Shown here: piece after piece, positions 53,153-62,357 of the stretch
Numbering within the stretch: the first letter of the stretch is position 1
How the letters are laid out: each line of letters starts with the position of its first letter
Assembly: GCA_000383735.1 (NCBI GenBank)
Contig: KB912157.1
Coordinates: 13,735-77,734, forward strand
Reading direction: 5' to 3'
Length of the DNA: 64,000 nucleotides
Source of the DNA: Verrucomicrobia bacterium SCGC AAA164-M04
Lineage (GTDB): Bacteria; Verrucomicrobiota; Verrucomicrobiae; Verrucomicrobiales; Akkermansiaceae
Notes under the pieces: model-generated
The model's database searches: none
The model's input: the letters and a program-made list of their open reading frames with translations, nothing else
What the model was told of the DNA's origin: nothing
Position numbers and translations under genes: made by a program

Positions 53153-54529
53153 TTACCCCATCGTTGAATCACCTGACAGTGAGTTTTTCAACGAGTCCCG
53201 AATCCAGAAGAAGACCTTCTCTGCCGAAGTGACTTGCTCAGCGCCTCTGCCAATTGCAACGGGTTGTTCCTGCGGCACAACATTATCCCGTCCATGCGAT
53301 CCTTTCACTAAATTTGCGTCCAGAGGAATAACATCCATAAGTCCTCGTAAGCCCAACTTCTTCTTGGCTAGAAATCCTGCTATCTTCACAAGCGGGAACT
53401 TAATCTTAGGATCCAAAAAGAGCTCCACTGGGTCGTATCCAGGTTTTCGGTGAATATCGATGCATCGGGCGAAGTCGGGCGCCTTGGAATCGTCTTCCCA
53501 GTAGTAGTAAGTAAACCAAGCATCTTCTTCCGATACTGCTACAAAATCGCCGCCCCGGTCGGCACCAATTTCCTTGCCCCATAAATCACATCCCTCCCGG
53601 ATCTCGTCAACGCCGTCAGTCGCTAACACTACCTCTCTAACTTCTTCAGCAATTGAAGGATCATTTACGTAAACATGAGCAACCTGATGATCAGCCACAG
53701 CGAAAGCCTTGCAGCTGCCGCAGTCCAATGTTTCAAGGCCGAGCTCATGTTTCACTTGAATCCACCCTTTTTTTCGGAAAATCCGATTGAGATGGATTGA
53801 TTTCGACACCTTCGAAATTCCGTATTCAGAAAGTACAAGCACCTCGATTTCCCGCTTCTCAAGAAAGTCTATCAGATCGCAGGTCACCTTATCGATGGCT
53901 TCATACTCCGCTGTCATCTCAGGAGATCCGGGGCCATATTTTTGAAGCCCGTAATCAAGATGAGGTAGATACACCAGATTTAGACTTGGACGCTCTTTTT
54001 CTTCGATCCAACGAGCACTCTTCGCAATCCAATCCGAAGACTCAATCCCAGCTTTTGGCCCCCAAAACGACGGGAATGGAAAATCTCCGAGATCCGTTTT
54101 AATCTCCTCACGCATTCCCATAGGTTGAGTGTGAATATCGAAAAACTTTCTCCCGTCAGCTGGATAAATTGGCCTTGGCGTCGCTGCAAAATCAGCTGAC
54201 GAATACATGTTATACCACCAAAACATCTTGGCGCAGCGGACTCCCGCTGCTTCCCAAACTTTTTCACCTTTCACGAGATGATTTGACTGCTTCCAGAATT
54301 TCACTTCAGCATCCTCCCGATCATACCAGCCATTGCCGACAATCCCGTGTTCACCCACACTCTTTCCGGTAAGGTAAGAACTTTGCGCTGTGCAGGTCAC
54401 TGCCGGAAAAGCCGGTTTAAAATTTGCGACCTCTCGTTCCCTACTCCACTTCTTTAAGCGAGGCATTTCATCGATCACCGAGCGTGTTAGACCGACCACA
54501 TTGAGGACCGCGATTCTTTTCATACCCAT
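53153..54529 (-). CDS. EboF-like alkaline phosphatase/phosphodiesterase-fold protein
   Basis: From the ATG at 54529 (MGMKRIAVLNVVG) this is a 458-residue protein of the type I phosphodiesterase/alkaline phosphatase fold. The nucleophile Thr45 appears in FPAVTCTAQS with SYLTGKSVGEHGIVGNGWYDR, and metal-binding candidates are PHLDYGLQKYGPGS and the late HGRDN. Two usual ligand motifs are changed: the first DG reads VG and SDHG reads SEYG, so metal binding may differ. I recognise this pattern as EboF, one of the ebo cluster proteins, and the neighbour resembles EboD. It starts four bases after that gene stops. Confidence 0.72.
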   Translation of the reverse strand: MGMKRIAVLNVVGLTRSVIDEMPRLKKWSREREVANFKPAFPAVTCTAQSSYLTGKSVGEHGIVGNGWYDREDAEVKFWKQSNHLVKGEKVWEAAGVRCAKMFWWYNMYSSADFAATPRPIYPADGRKFFDIHTQPMGMREEIKTDLGDFPFPSFWGPKAGIESSDWIAKSARWIEEKERPSLNLVYLPHLDYGLQKYGPGSPEMTAEYEAIDKVTCDLIDFLEKREIEVLVLSEYGISKVSKSIHLNRIFRKKGWIQVKHELGLETLDCGSCKAFAVADHQVAHVYVNDPSIAEEVREVVLATDGVDEIREGCDLWGKEIGADRGGDFVAVSEEDAWFTYYYWEDDSKAPDFARCIDIHRKPGYDPVELFLDPKIKFPLVKIAGFLAKKKLGLRGLMDVIPLDANLVKGSHGRDNVVPQEQPVAIGRGAEQVTSAEKVFFWIRDSLKNSLSGDSTMG

Positions 54530-54533
54530 CGGT

Positions 54534-55688
54534 CTAAACCATAGAAAGGGCTCTTGCTTTAAGCTCGTTGGCGCATTCTTCCCAAATTGTTTCGTCGATT
54601 TCATGGACATCAACGCCCACTCCGGTCTCCTTTAGAAGTAGAACCGTGAGTTCACCACCCAAATGCTCCCTGAATTCCTCGAGTCCATTAAAAACACGCC
54701 GCCTTCCCTTCTGGTCCTTCAATTCCAAAGCTTCATGCCAAATCGGCAACTCCAAACCCTCGATCAGCTTCAAAACACGCTCTGCGTCAACAGCTTCGAG
54801 TAGCCCAACTTTAGCCGCATAAAGAGTATCGAGAGAAACACCTACGGAAACCGCTTCCCCATGACTCAGCTCAAAATCAGTAAGCTGTTCTAATTTGTGA
54901 GCTGCCCAATGCCCGTAATCGAGAGGCCGGCTACTTCCTAGCTCAAAAGGGTCCCCCCCTTGGGCGATGTGCCTTGCGTGATGGACTGCCGAACGCTGAA
55001 CCGCCTCCTCGAGGGTAGCCTCATTTAGGGAAAGTAAGCCTCTCACATTTTTTTCTAACCAATCGAAAAACTCTCCGTCACGAACCAAAGCTACTTTTAC
55101 GGCCTCGATCAGGCCCGCACGCCGCGTCAACATAGGTTGGGTATGCAAGAATTGAAAGTCGTTCACCACTGCATATGGAACAGCAAAAGCACCAATAAAG
55201 TTCTTCTTCCCAAAGGCATTGATCCCATTTTTAACCCCGACTCCACTGTCGTCCTGAGAGAGAGTTGTCGTGGGAAATCTCACCAAGCGGACGCCGCGGT
55301 GGCCTGTCGCTGCGGCAAACCCAATCACATCTAAAAATGCTCCTCCGCCAATTACGACAACATAAGAATGGCGGTCGATATGATGGTGTTCAATGGCAGC
55401 CATCGCATCTAGGTAAACTCTATCATCTCGCTTGGCCTCCTCGCCTCCGGCTAACCATTCTACTCCAGTAAGCCTCAACCCGCTAAGATCCGAGAAATAA
55501 TCCTGAATCTCTCCTTCCAGTTGTGGGAAAAACTCCTTAAGGCCATTTTCCACAAAAACGAGAACCTTACTGTGTCCTCGAGTCTCCAAAAGATCAGCCA
55601 TCAACCGATTACCCGGAGCGAATGCCCCACGGGTAAATCGGACCCGATGCTGAAAACTCACCGTGATATTGAAATCCTCTCCGCTCAT
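54534..55688 (-). CDS. EboD-like 3-dehydroquinate synthase family protein
   Basis: A 384-residue sugar cyclase of the dehydroquinate synthase superfamily. NAD- and metal-binding positions are present: GGGAFLDVIGFAAATGHRG, FPTTTLSQDDSGVGVKNGINAFGKKN, Glu in LIEAVKVAL, His in LDYGHWAAH and His in LSHGEAVSVG. The FPTTTLSQ... segment and the divergence from AroB suggest the EboD branch of the ebo cluster rather than shikimate synthesis. The product of EboD is not known; ebo genes are linked in cyanobacteria to moving the scytonemin precursor out of the cell. Its stop is followed four bases later by the EboF-like gene. Confidence 0.72.
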   Translation of the reverse strand: MSGEDFNITVSFQHRVRFTRGAFAPGNRLMADLLETRGHSKVLVFVENGLKEFFPQLEGEIQDYFSDLSGLRLTGVEWLAGGEEAKRDDRVYLDAMAAIEHHHIDRHSYVVVIGGGAFLDVIGFAAATGHRGVRLVRFPTTTLSQDDSGVGVKNGINAFGKKNFIGAFAVPYAVVNDFQFLHTQPMLTRRAGLIEAVKVALVRDGEFFDWLEKNVRGLLSLNEATLEEAVQRSAVHHARHIAQGGDPFELGSSRPLDYGHWAAHKLEQLTDFELSHGEAVSVGVSLDTLYAAKVGLLEAVDAERVLKLIEGLELPIWHEALELKDQKGRRRVFNGLEEFREHLGGELTVLLLKETGVGVDVHEIDETIWEECANELKARALSMV

Positions 55689-55756
55689 TTAACTTTCTTT
55701 ACGTAACGTTTCATACGTGGCTTGGCCACCGATTCTTTGCTGTGTATTGTGAAAAT

Positions 55757-56290
55757 ATGGATCAAATCATGTCCCACCACGAAGGTCGCTTCCTTTCCCT
55801 CCGAGAAATTGATGGTTGGGAGTTCGTCACCCGCCCAAATGCCACCGGAGTTGTTGGTGTTTTAGCCTTCACAACTGACCGCCAAATCAACCTAGTCGAA
55901 CAATACCGGCGCCCAGTAGAATCAAGAGTAATCGAGCTTTGTGCAGGTTTGGTTGGAGACGAAGAAGATTTTGCGAACGAAAGCGTTGCTGACTGTGCGC
56001 AGCGTGAGCTAATCGAGGAGACTGGCTACACAGCTGGAAAGATGTCTCCACTCCTTAACTCGCCAACTTCCGCAGGCGTGACGGACGAAATGACCTATTT
56101 TTTTCTCGCAGAAGAATGTTTGAAAACTGGTAAGGGTGGCGGAATCAATGGAGAAGAGATCGACACCCATCTCGTGAGGCTTGAAGATCTTGGTCAATTC
56201 ATACAAGCCAAGGAGAGAGCTGGGGTGTTAGTAGATTCCAAAATTCACGCTTGCTTGGGAGCTATGCATCTTTTGGGGACAGGCGATTAA
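55757..56290 (+). CDS. NUDIX hydrolase (ADP-ribose pyrophosphatase-like)
   Basis: From the ATG at 55757 (MDQIMSHHEGRF; a GTG at 55742 is also possible) this is 177 residues. The Nudix box reads GDEEDFANESVADCAQRELIEETGY, with the metal-binding REL-x-EE-x-G intact and one residue more than usual before the first Glu. The N-terminal QYRRPVESRVIELCAGLVG is like ADP-ribose pyrophosphatases. It probably cleans up toxic nucleotide sugars. It is divergent from the EboD-like gene, 68 bases away, and convergent with the PQQ-like gene. Confidence 0.88.
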   Translation: MDQIMSHHEGRFLSLREIDGWEFVTRPNATGVVGVLAFTTDRQINLVEQYRRPVESRVIELCAGLVGDEEDFANESVADCAQRELIEETGYTAGKMSPLLNSPTSAGVTDEMTYFFLAEECLKTGKGGGINGEEIDTHLVRLEDLGQFIQAKERAGVLVDSKIHACLGAMHLLGTGD

Positions 56291-56340
56291 TTCCATTCAC
56301 TAATCCCCACAGACTTCTAATACCCAGTCCTAAAAGTCGT

Positions 56341-57570
56341 CTAGTTTCCAAATCTCCAGAGATTAGATTTGGAACGTACGATCACCGATCCGTCAAAAAT
56401 GATCGGGGAAGCGAACACCGGCTCCGCAAACTCGTTTACAGCGATCGCTTTGGCTCCTTCGTCCGAGACTTCATGAACGAAACCCTGTCCTTCTTCTGAA
56501 AACGCGAATAGACGACTGCCCACCAGTGTCAAGGATGCTGAAATTTTTCTCTTATAGCTATCCCGCCACAATCGCTCACCAGTTTTTCGGCTAAGACAGC
56601 TGAGTCGCCCCGTGTCATCGGTGATAAAGATCTCATCTCCAGAGATCACAAATGAAGGGGTTGTTGGAATATCCTTAGTTGCTTCCCATTCCACATGGGT
56701 ATCAGTAATCTCTCCTTTCGCTCCCTCCAATCGGATCGCAAGTAACTTGGCCCTCATAAAGCCAGTCGCTAAATAGATGCGACCATCTTGGTGAACGGGA
56801 CGAGGCACAAGCGAGAATCCTTCCCCATAATCAACCCACCAAATCAATTTGCCATCTGCGGGCCGATAGCCTCCTGCCATCCCGCTACCTTGACTCACAA
56901 CTACTTTCTCCCCACCCGATTCAACGATCAATGGTGTTCCAAAGGAGAATTTCCGCCTGACATCCTGCTTTCGGTTTACTTCCCACTTAAGTTTGCCAGT
57001 CGCCGCATCAAGCCCCCGAAGGAGTCCCTTCTTTTCACCATCTGCACTGAATATTAAAACATCTTCGACCAAAACAGGGCTTCCTCCATTTCCGTGCATT
57101 GCGGGATAGGTACTATGATAACGCCACTTCACTTTCCCGTCCTTTAATGATAGAGCGGCAGTCCCCATATGGCCAAAATGGGCAAAGACTACACCCCCAG
57201 CAATTAACGGAGAGCTACTCGCAAGACTATTCTTGGCATGAATACTGCCCGCCTCTTCTTCACTCGGCTCGAATAGTTTTTGATCCCAGACGATCCGACC
57301 TGTCTCAGCATCCAATGCGATCGCCCGTAATTCAATCTTTTCAGTTTTCACCGCTGTTGTCACCACAATCAAGCCGCTACTCATCACTGGTGATGACCAT
57401 CCAGCCCCCGGGATCTTAGTTTTCCAAACCAAGTTCTCGTCCCCCATCTTTGAAGGTACATCCTTTGCTGTTACCACACCCTGAGCATTTGGCCCGCGAA
57501 ACTCTGGCCATTCCGTGGCCTCAATTGAAACCAACAAAAAGATCGTGAGGAAAGATACTCTCAGAGTCAT
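56341..57570 (-). CDS. PQQ-like beta-propeller secreted protein
   Basis: A 409-residue exported protein with a signal peptide ending around residue 18 and the opening WPEFRGPNAQG motif typical of planctomycete and verrucomicrobial quinoprotein-like propellers. Repeated blades with GWSSPVMSSGLI, LDAETGRIVWDQKL, AALSLKDGKVKWRYHS, LDAATGKLKWEVN, PADGKLIWWVDYG and GRLSCLSRKTGERLWRDS indicate seven or eight blades. There are no haem or dehydrogenase-type catalytic motifs, so a real quinone enzyme is not proven. It sits alone, 50 bases from the NUDIX gene end. Confidence 0.83.
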   Translation of the reverse strand: MTLRVSFLTIFLLVSIEATEWPEFRGPNAQGVVTAKDVPSKMGDENLVWKTKIPGAGWSSPVMSSGLIVVTTAVKTEKIELRAIALDAETGRIVWDQKLFEPSEEEAGSIHAKNSLASSSPLIAGGVVFAHFGHMGTAALSLKDGKVKWRYHSTYPAMHGNGGSPVLVEDVLIFSADGEKKGLLRGLDAATGKLKWEVNRKQDVRRKFSFGTPLIVESGGEKVVVSQGSGMAGGYRPADGKLIWWVDYGEGFSLVPRPVHQDGRIYLATGFMRAKLLAIRLEGAKGEITDTHVEWEATKDIPTTPSFVISGDEIFITDDTGRLSCLSRKTGERLWRDSYKRKISASLTLVGSRLFAFSEEGQGFVHEVSDEGAKAIAVNEFAEPVFASPIIFDGSVIVRSKSNLWRFGN

Positions 57571-57700
57571 GCAATTGATCTTGTCCTACACCCCGTTAAA
57601 CCCAAGTAGTTTTATACCCCAAGTAGACCGTAAAGGGCATTCAAGTTCCTCCAAAATCGATATGCTAGCGGTTTTTCGGTCCAGATTCGTGTAATGGGGA

Positions 57701-59086
57701 TTAATCACCAAGTGAGGCCAGCAACTTTTCGTGAATCCCCCCAAATCCACCATTGCTTAAAATAGCGATGACATCGCCACTTTGCGCGAGGGAGGAAACA
57801 TGTTCCACGATCTCTTCAACCTCCCCCAGATACCAAGAATTGGCTCCTGCACTTGAAATGTCAGCAACTAGTTTCTCGGGATCGAGCCTTTCATTTTCGG
57901 CAACCTTTTCAGGATCGGGTATCGAAGGAATGACAACGCAATCCGCTTTTTTAAGAGCAATCGCCAAGTCGTCCTGGAAGATGTTCCGGCGCGTTGTATT
58001 TGACCGGGGCTCAAAAATGACCCAGAGACGTCGCGATGGGTATTTCTGACGAAGGCCATCAATCGCCAACCCGATGGCAGTGGGATGGTGTGCGAAATCA
58101 TCAACAACCGTGATTCCGCCCACTTCACCACGCTCTTGCTGCCGTCGAGCGATTCCTTCAAAAGACAATAATCCCTTTCTGATTTCTTCCGGCTCAAGCC
58201 CGGCGAATCGTGCCGAGCAAACCGCCATGGCGGCGTTTCTCACGTTGAATTCACCCACCATTGGAACTTCGTAGGCTTCACCCTCAATGACAAAACAACT
58301 TCCAGTCGGGAGGTATTCAATGTTACTAATATTAAGATCACAAGATTCGCCAAAGCCCACCTTTTTTGTTGGACATGGCGATTCCCTAGCGGCAATGAGA
58401 CAGTTGGGATCATCCCCATTAATGAGTGCTAAACCGTTTCGGGGAACGACCTTCAAAAGCCTAGAAAAGGTCAGGATGATTTCATCTAAATTATTGTAAA
58501 TATCGGCATGGTCGAACTCGATGTTATTCATTACCACCAATTCCGGGAGGTAATGAAGAAATTTGGACCTTTTGTCAAAAAATGCGGTGTCATATTCGTC
58601 GCCCTCCATCACCATGAAATCCGAATCGGTGAACCTCGCGCCCTGGCCGAAATTTGCCGGAATTCCACCGATCATAAACCCTGGTTTCTTGCCGGCAGAT
58701 TCAAAGAGCCAAGCAAGGATTGAGCTTGTCGTTGTCTTGCCGTGAGTTCCACTCACTACATAATTACGTCGCCCGCGAAGGAAGTATTCCTTCAAGATTT
58801 CTGGTAATGACAGATACCGAAGCCTCCTATCAAGGATCGCTTCCGCTTCATCGTTCCCGCGACTGATAGCGTTGCCAATTACGACAGTCGTCGTTTCATC
58901 AGGAATGTTACCAGCCCGGTAGCCTTCCATAATTTTCACCCCTTTGTTTTGAAGGAAAGTCGACATAGGAGGATACACGGATTGGTCCGATCCTGTGACA
59001 GTATAACCCTTTTCGATCATGCCGGCAGCGACTGATCCCATGGCTGTTCCGCAAACCCCAACAAAGTGAAATTGTTCTCTGCTCAT
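57701..59086 (-). CDS. mpl: UDP-N-acetylmuramate:L-Ala-gamma-D-Glu-meso-DAP ligase
   Basis: A 461-residue Mur ligase-family enzyme that reuses the murein tripeptide in peptidoglycan recycling. The ATP motif is VSGTHGKTTTSS, with HFVGVCGTAMGSVA at the start, the central NNIEFDHADIY and the FEPRSNTTRRNIFQ motif near the end, all Mpl-like and not MurC-like. It implies meso-DAP peptidoglycan. It begins 11 bases after the HAD gene stop on the same strand, likely one transcript. Confidence 0.94.
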   Translation of the reverse strand: MSREQFHFVGVCGTAMGSVAAGMIEKGYTVTGSDQSVYPPMSTFLQNKGVKIMEGYRAGNIPDETTTVVIGNAISRGNDEAEAILDRRLRYLSLPEILKEYFLRGRRNYVVSGTHGKTTTSSILAWLFESAGKKPGFMIGGIPANFGQGARFTDSDFMVMEGDEYDTAFFDKRSKFLHYLPELVVMNNIEFDHADIYNNLDEIILTFSRLLKVVPRNGLALINGDDPNCLIAARESPCPTKKVGFGESCDLNISNIEYLPTGSCFVIEGEAYEVPMVGEFNVRNAAMAVCSARFAGLEPEEIRKGLLSFEGIARRQQERGEVGGITVVDDFAHHPTAIGLAIDGLRQKYPSRRLWVIFEPRSNTTRRNIFQDDLAIALKKADCVVIPSIPDPEKVAENERLDPEKLVADISSAGANSWYLGEVEEIVEHVSSLAQSGDVIAILSNGGFGGIHEKLLASLGD

Positions 59087-59097
59087 CGCTTCAAAAT

Positions 59098-59979
59098 TTA
59101 AAAACCCGGTGCTGCAACTCGTCCCTGCTGCCCTTCTTCGAGGCGTTCCTGAAGAATTCGGTCCGCTACCTCTTTTACCATTTCTTCGAGAAGGAGACGC
59201 AAATGACTCCCCTTTCGGTAGTCTGCTGGGGCAATATGCTTAACCCGTTCAGCATGATTACAGAGCTGGAAGCACTTCCTGAAACTTCGCCCAGTTTGAT
59301 CTGTTGGATTATAAACTGCAATCGCGTGCCCCCCGTTTTTCTTCATCACCGTAAAACATGGGACATCGGTAGGCCCATCTCCTACATAAATCATGTTCTC
59401 GAAAGGAATTGGTCGGGCTTCGGTCGGCATGTGATCGTTCACATCATCGTCATGACCCAGCATCCCTTTGTTAATCCGGAAAAGATATTGAGTTTTCGTT
59501 GTGTGAGAAATAGTCCGTTTGGGGAAGCTGATGCGTCCCTGCTCGTCTTCCCCAAACTCACATCCGAAAATCGCTTTCACCTTTCCAGCTAGCGAACATC
59601 CATCGAGCAAGGCCTGGAGACCAGATGAAACAATGTAGTGCTCCACCTTAATTCCCGCAGTTTCATGCTCTGGCCGAAGGCAAAATTCCCGTATCTCTTC
59701 AAAAACAGTTTCGACCCCAGGATAGTAACTCAGCCCCCTTCCCAGCTGAGTGAGATCGTTGTTACTGACATTATCCATGCCCAAGTAATCGAGGAGACAT
59801 TTCATATAGGCCAATTCACCATCCCAGAGCTTTTCCTTCACTAGAACATTGCATTTGCGCCAGAACTGTTCGGGATCGATCCCAAACTTAGGGAACAGGA
59901 CATCATCCTGCATGTAACTGGGGCTGAGTGTCTGATCATAATCATAAACCAGCGCGATAGTATTTTGCGGAACCGACAT
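59098..59979 (-). CDS. HAD superfamily hydrolase
   Basis: A 293-residue haloacid dehalogenase-like protein. Motif I is VYDYDQTLSP, motif II includes the Ser in YIVSSGLQALLDG, and motif IV is VGDGPTDVPCF, the last like phosphoserine phosphatase-type members. A long insert with HETAGIKVEHY and the HTTKTQYLFRIN stretch distinguishes it from named phosphatases, so the substrate is unknown. The gene leads the mpl gene by 11 bases, and perhaps the two are a transcript. Confidence 0.78.
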   Translation of the reverse strand: MSVPQNTIALVYDYDQTLSPSYMQDDVLFPKFGIDPEQFWRKCNVLVKEKLWDGELAYMKCLLDYLGMDNVSNNDLTQLGRGLSYYPGVETVFEEIREFCLRPEHETAGIKVEHYIVSSGLQALLDGCSLAGKVKAIFGCEFGEDEQGRISFPKRTISHTTKTQYLFRINKGMLGHDDDVNDHMPTEARPIPFENMIYVGDGPTDVPCFTVMKKNGGHAIAVYNPTDQTGRSFRKCFQLCNHAERVKHIAPADYRKGSHLRLLLEEMVKEVADRILQERLEEGQQGRVAAPGF

Positions 59980-60098
59980 CGGACGGCCACAATGCCTTCA
60001 ATAGGCAAGACTGTCAAAATCCAAGATATCTCGAAAGAAGGACCTTAAAAAATTGCGGTTTAGGCCTTTCTCTTACCAATCTTCTGCGCTCCCGCTTC

Positions 60099-62291
60099 TT
60101 AATCGTCATTTTCTATCTTTCTTGCTAGATTGTATTTAACCTTCGCTTTTCTTTTTGGCGGTGGAGCTTCGATCCCAGCACGCTGTTTCAACTCCTTAAT
60201 CTGATCCCTAAGATGTGCGGCCTTCTCGAACTCGAGCTTAGCTGAAGCCTTCTGCATTTCATCCTCCATCTCGCGGATGACTTCGACTGCATTGAAGATC
60301 ATTTCATCTTCTGCGACTAGGGAGGTATTGACCTCCTTGGCTGCTTGATGGCTCGCTCCACGATCATGCAGACTCTTCTGAACTGCGCGCTTAACGCTCT
60401 TCGGAGTGATTCCATGCTCTTCGTTATGTTCCCTTTGAATTCTTCGCCGATATTCGGTGACATCAAGAAGGCATTGAATCGAATCAGTCACTATGTCGCA
60501 GAAAAGGACACATTCGCCGTTGATGTGTCGGGCTGCCCGACCTGCCGTTTGAATCAAGCTTGTTTCGTTGCGAAGAAAACCTTCTTTATCAGCGTCTAGT
60601 ATGCAGACCAAAGAAACTTCAGGAAGGTCGAGCCCCTCACGAAGAAGATTAATGCCAACCAATATATCAAACTCCGCAGCTCGAAGGGCTCGGAGGATTT
60701 CAACCCGCTCAATGGCATCAACATCGGCATGAATATAACGCACCTTTAAATCAACCCCCTGTAGATATTCGGTTAAATCTTCAGCTGTTTTTTTTGTAAG
60801 AGTTGTAATGAGAACCCTTTCGTCTTTCTCAACCCGCTGTTGGCATAGCTCAATAGTCTCGTCGATCTGGGACTTTAATGGGCGCATCGTTAAAATAGGA
60901 TCTAATAATCCGGTCGGCCGAATGATCTGCTCTACGATTAGTTGTCCACCACTGCGGGAAATGTCAAAGTCCTCTGGTTTCTCGCTTGCGCCACTCGCCT
61001 TGATGGTGAGGCGCTTAAAAAAAGTGGGATCAAAATCACTCTCATTCCTTGATTTTATAGGAATGAATTTTGGATTATCGGGTCGGGAATTCACGATTTC
61101 AAAAGGTCCTGGCGTCGCACTTACATAAAGTCGACGCTTTGTCATCTTCATGTATTCATCGAAACGTAGGGGCCGATTATCCATCGCGCTGGGTAGTCGA
61201 AAACCATGATCAACCAATACTGATTTTCGGCTTTTATCCCCTTCGAACATCCCACGGACCTGTGGAAGAGTTGCATGACTTTCGTCTGCGAGCAGGAGAT
61301 AATCGTCTGGAAAGAAATCAAGTAGGGTGTAGGGCCTCTCGCCAGGTTTGCGTCCAGTGATATGTCGCGAATAATTCTCGATTCCTTGGCAAAATCCCAT
61401 TTCCTGCATCATCTCGAGGTCATACTCTGTTCGCATGCGGATGCGCTGCGCTTCGATGAGCTTACCATTCTTCTCGAACCAAGCGATCCGATCATCAAGC
61501 TCTTGTCGAATCGCAACCATTGCACCTTTGAGTTTCTCCTTCGAGCTTACGAACTGCTTAGCCGGATAAAAAACATAGTGGGTCACCTCATCGATAACAT
61601 GCCCACTTCGAGTGTCGATCGAAGTGATGCGATCGATTTCATCACCAAAAAACTCAATCCGAATCGCAGTTTCCTCCAAATAGGCTGGTCTCACTTCGAC
61701 GACATCACCCCGAACTCGAAAGTGGCCCCGTTCAAAAGAAACGTCGTTTCGTTCAAAAAGAAGATCCACAAGTTCGGTCAAAAATTCATCGCGGCCAATT
61801 TCCTCCCCCTGACGAATCCCGAACATCATTTCCTTGTAGTCTTCCGGATTTCCCAGGCCATAGATGCAACTCACACTTGCCACAACAATCACATCGTCAC
61901 GAGTGATCAGTGACCCCATTGTGCTTAAACGGAGCCTTTCGATTTCCTCATTAATCGATGAGTCCTTCTCAATATAGGTATCCGAGCGCGGTATATAGGC
62001 TTCCGGCTGATAATAGTCGAAATATGAGACAAAATACTCAACGGCATTCTCAGGGAAAAAGGCTTTAAATTCCGAGTAAAGCTGGGCCGCGAGAGTCTTA
62101 TTATGACTCATGATCAGAGTAGGCTTTTGAATTTGATTAATGACGTTTGCCATCGTAAACGTCTTTCCCGAGCCGGTAACCCCACGGAGGGTTTGATGAC
62201 GGTTACCGGATTCAATCGATTTCACCAACTTGGCGATCGCTTGTTCTTGATCCCCCTTGGGGGCAAATTCACTGACGAGGCGGAAATCCAC
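60099..62291 (-). CDS. uvrB: Excinuclease ABC subunit B
   Basis: A 730-residue nucleotide excision repair helicase-like protein. It begins with GTG (62291): MDFRLVSEFAPKGDQEQAIAKLV, then the Walker A GVTGSGKTFT, the beta-hairpin YFVSYFDYYQPEAYIP that probes DNA, the DESHATLPQ motif, RLYVSATPG, RYIHADVDAIERVEILR, and the C-terminal UVR motif (EFEKAAHLRDQIKEL). The length and motifs are standard. It stands alone, with no uvrA in the window, and is divergent from the edge TSP3 gene. Confidence 0.98.
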   Translation of the reverse strand: MDFRLVSEFAPKGDQEQAIAKLVKSIESGNRHQTLRGVTGSGKTFTMANVINQIQKPTLIMSHNKTLAAQLYSEFKAFFPENAVEYFVSYFDYYQPEAYIPRSDTYIEKDSSINEEIERLRLSTMGSLITRDDVIVVASVSCIYGLGNPEDYKEMMFGIRQGEEIGRDEFLTELVDLLFERNDVSFERGHFRVRGDVVEVRPAYLEETAIRIEFFGDEIDRITSIDTRSGHVIDEVTHYVFYPAKQFVSSKEKLKGAMVAIRQELDDRIAWFEKNGKLIEAQRIRMRTEYDLEMMQEMGFCQGIENYSRHITGRKPGERPYTLLDFFPDDYLLLADESHATLPQVRGMFEGDKSRKSVLVDHGFRLPSAMDNRPLRFDEYMKMTKRRLYVSATPGPFEIVNSRPDNPKFIPIKSRNESDFDPTFFKRLTIKASGASEKPEDFDISRSGGQLIVEQIIRPTGLLDPILTMRPLKSQIDETIELCQQRVEKDERVLITTLTKKTAEDLTEYLQGVDLKVRYIHADVDAIERVEILRALRAAEFDILVGINLLREGLDLPEVSLVCILDADKEGFLRNETSLIQTAGRAARHINGECVLFCDIVTDSIQCLLDVTEYRRRIQREHNEEHGITPKSVKRAVQKSLHDRGASHQAAKEVNTSLVAEDEMIFNAVEVIREMEDEMQKASAKLEFEKAAHLRDQIKELKQRAGIEAPPPKRKAKVKYNLARKIENDD

Positions 62292-62357
62292 GGCCGTAAG
62301 CTATGAGATCTTTGCCGCTTGTCCAATCCTTCAAAAGGTGCGAATCTTAAGGGGCTT

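Noticed and set aside
54534..55688. Naming the dehydroquinate-synthase-like gene aroB
   Set aside because: It has EboD-type motifs around the NAD and metal sites and an EboF-like neighbour rather than shikimate genes.
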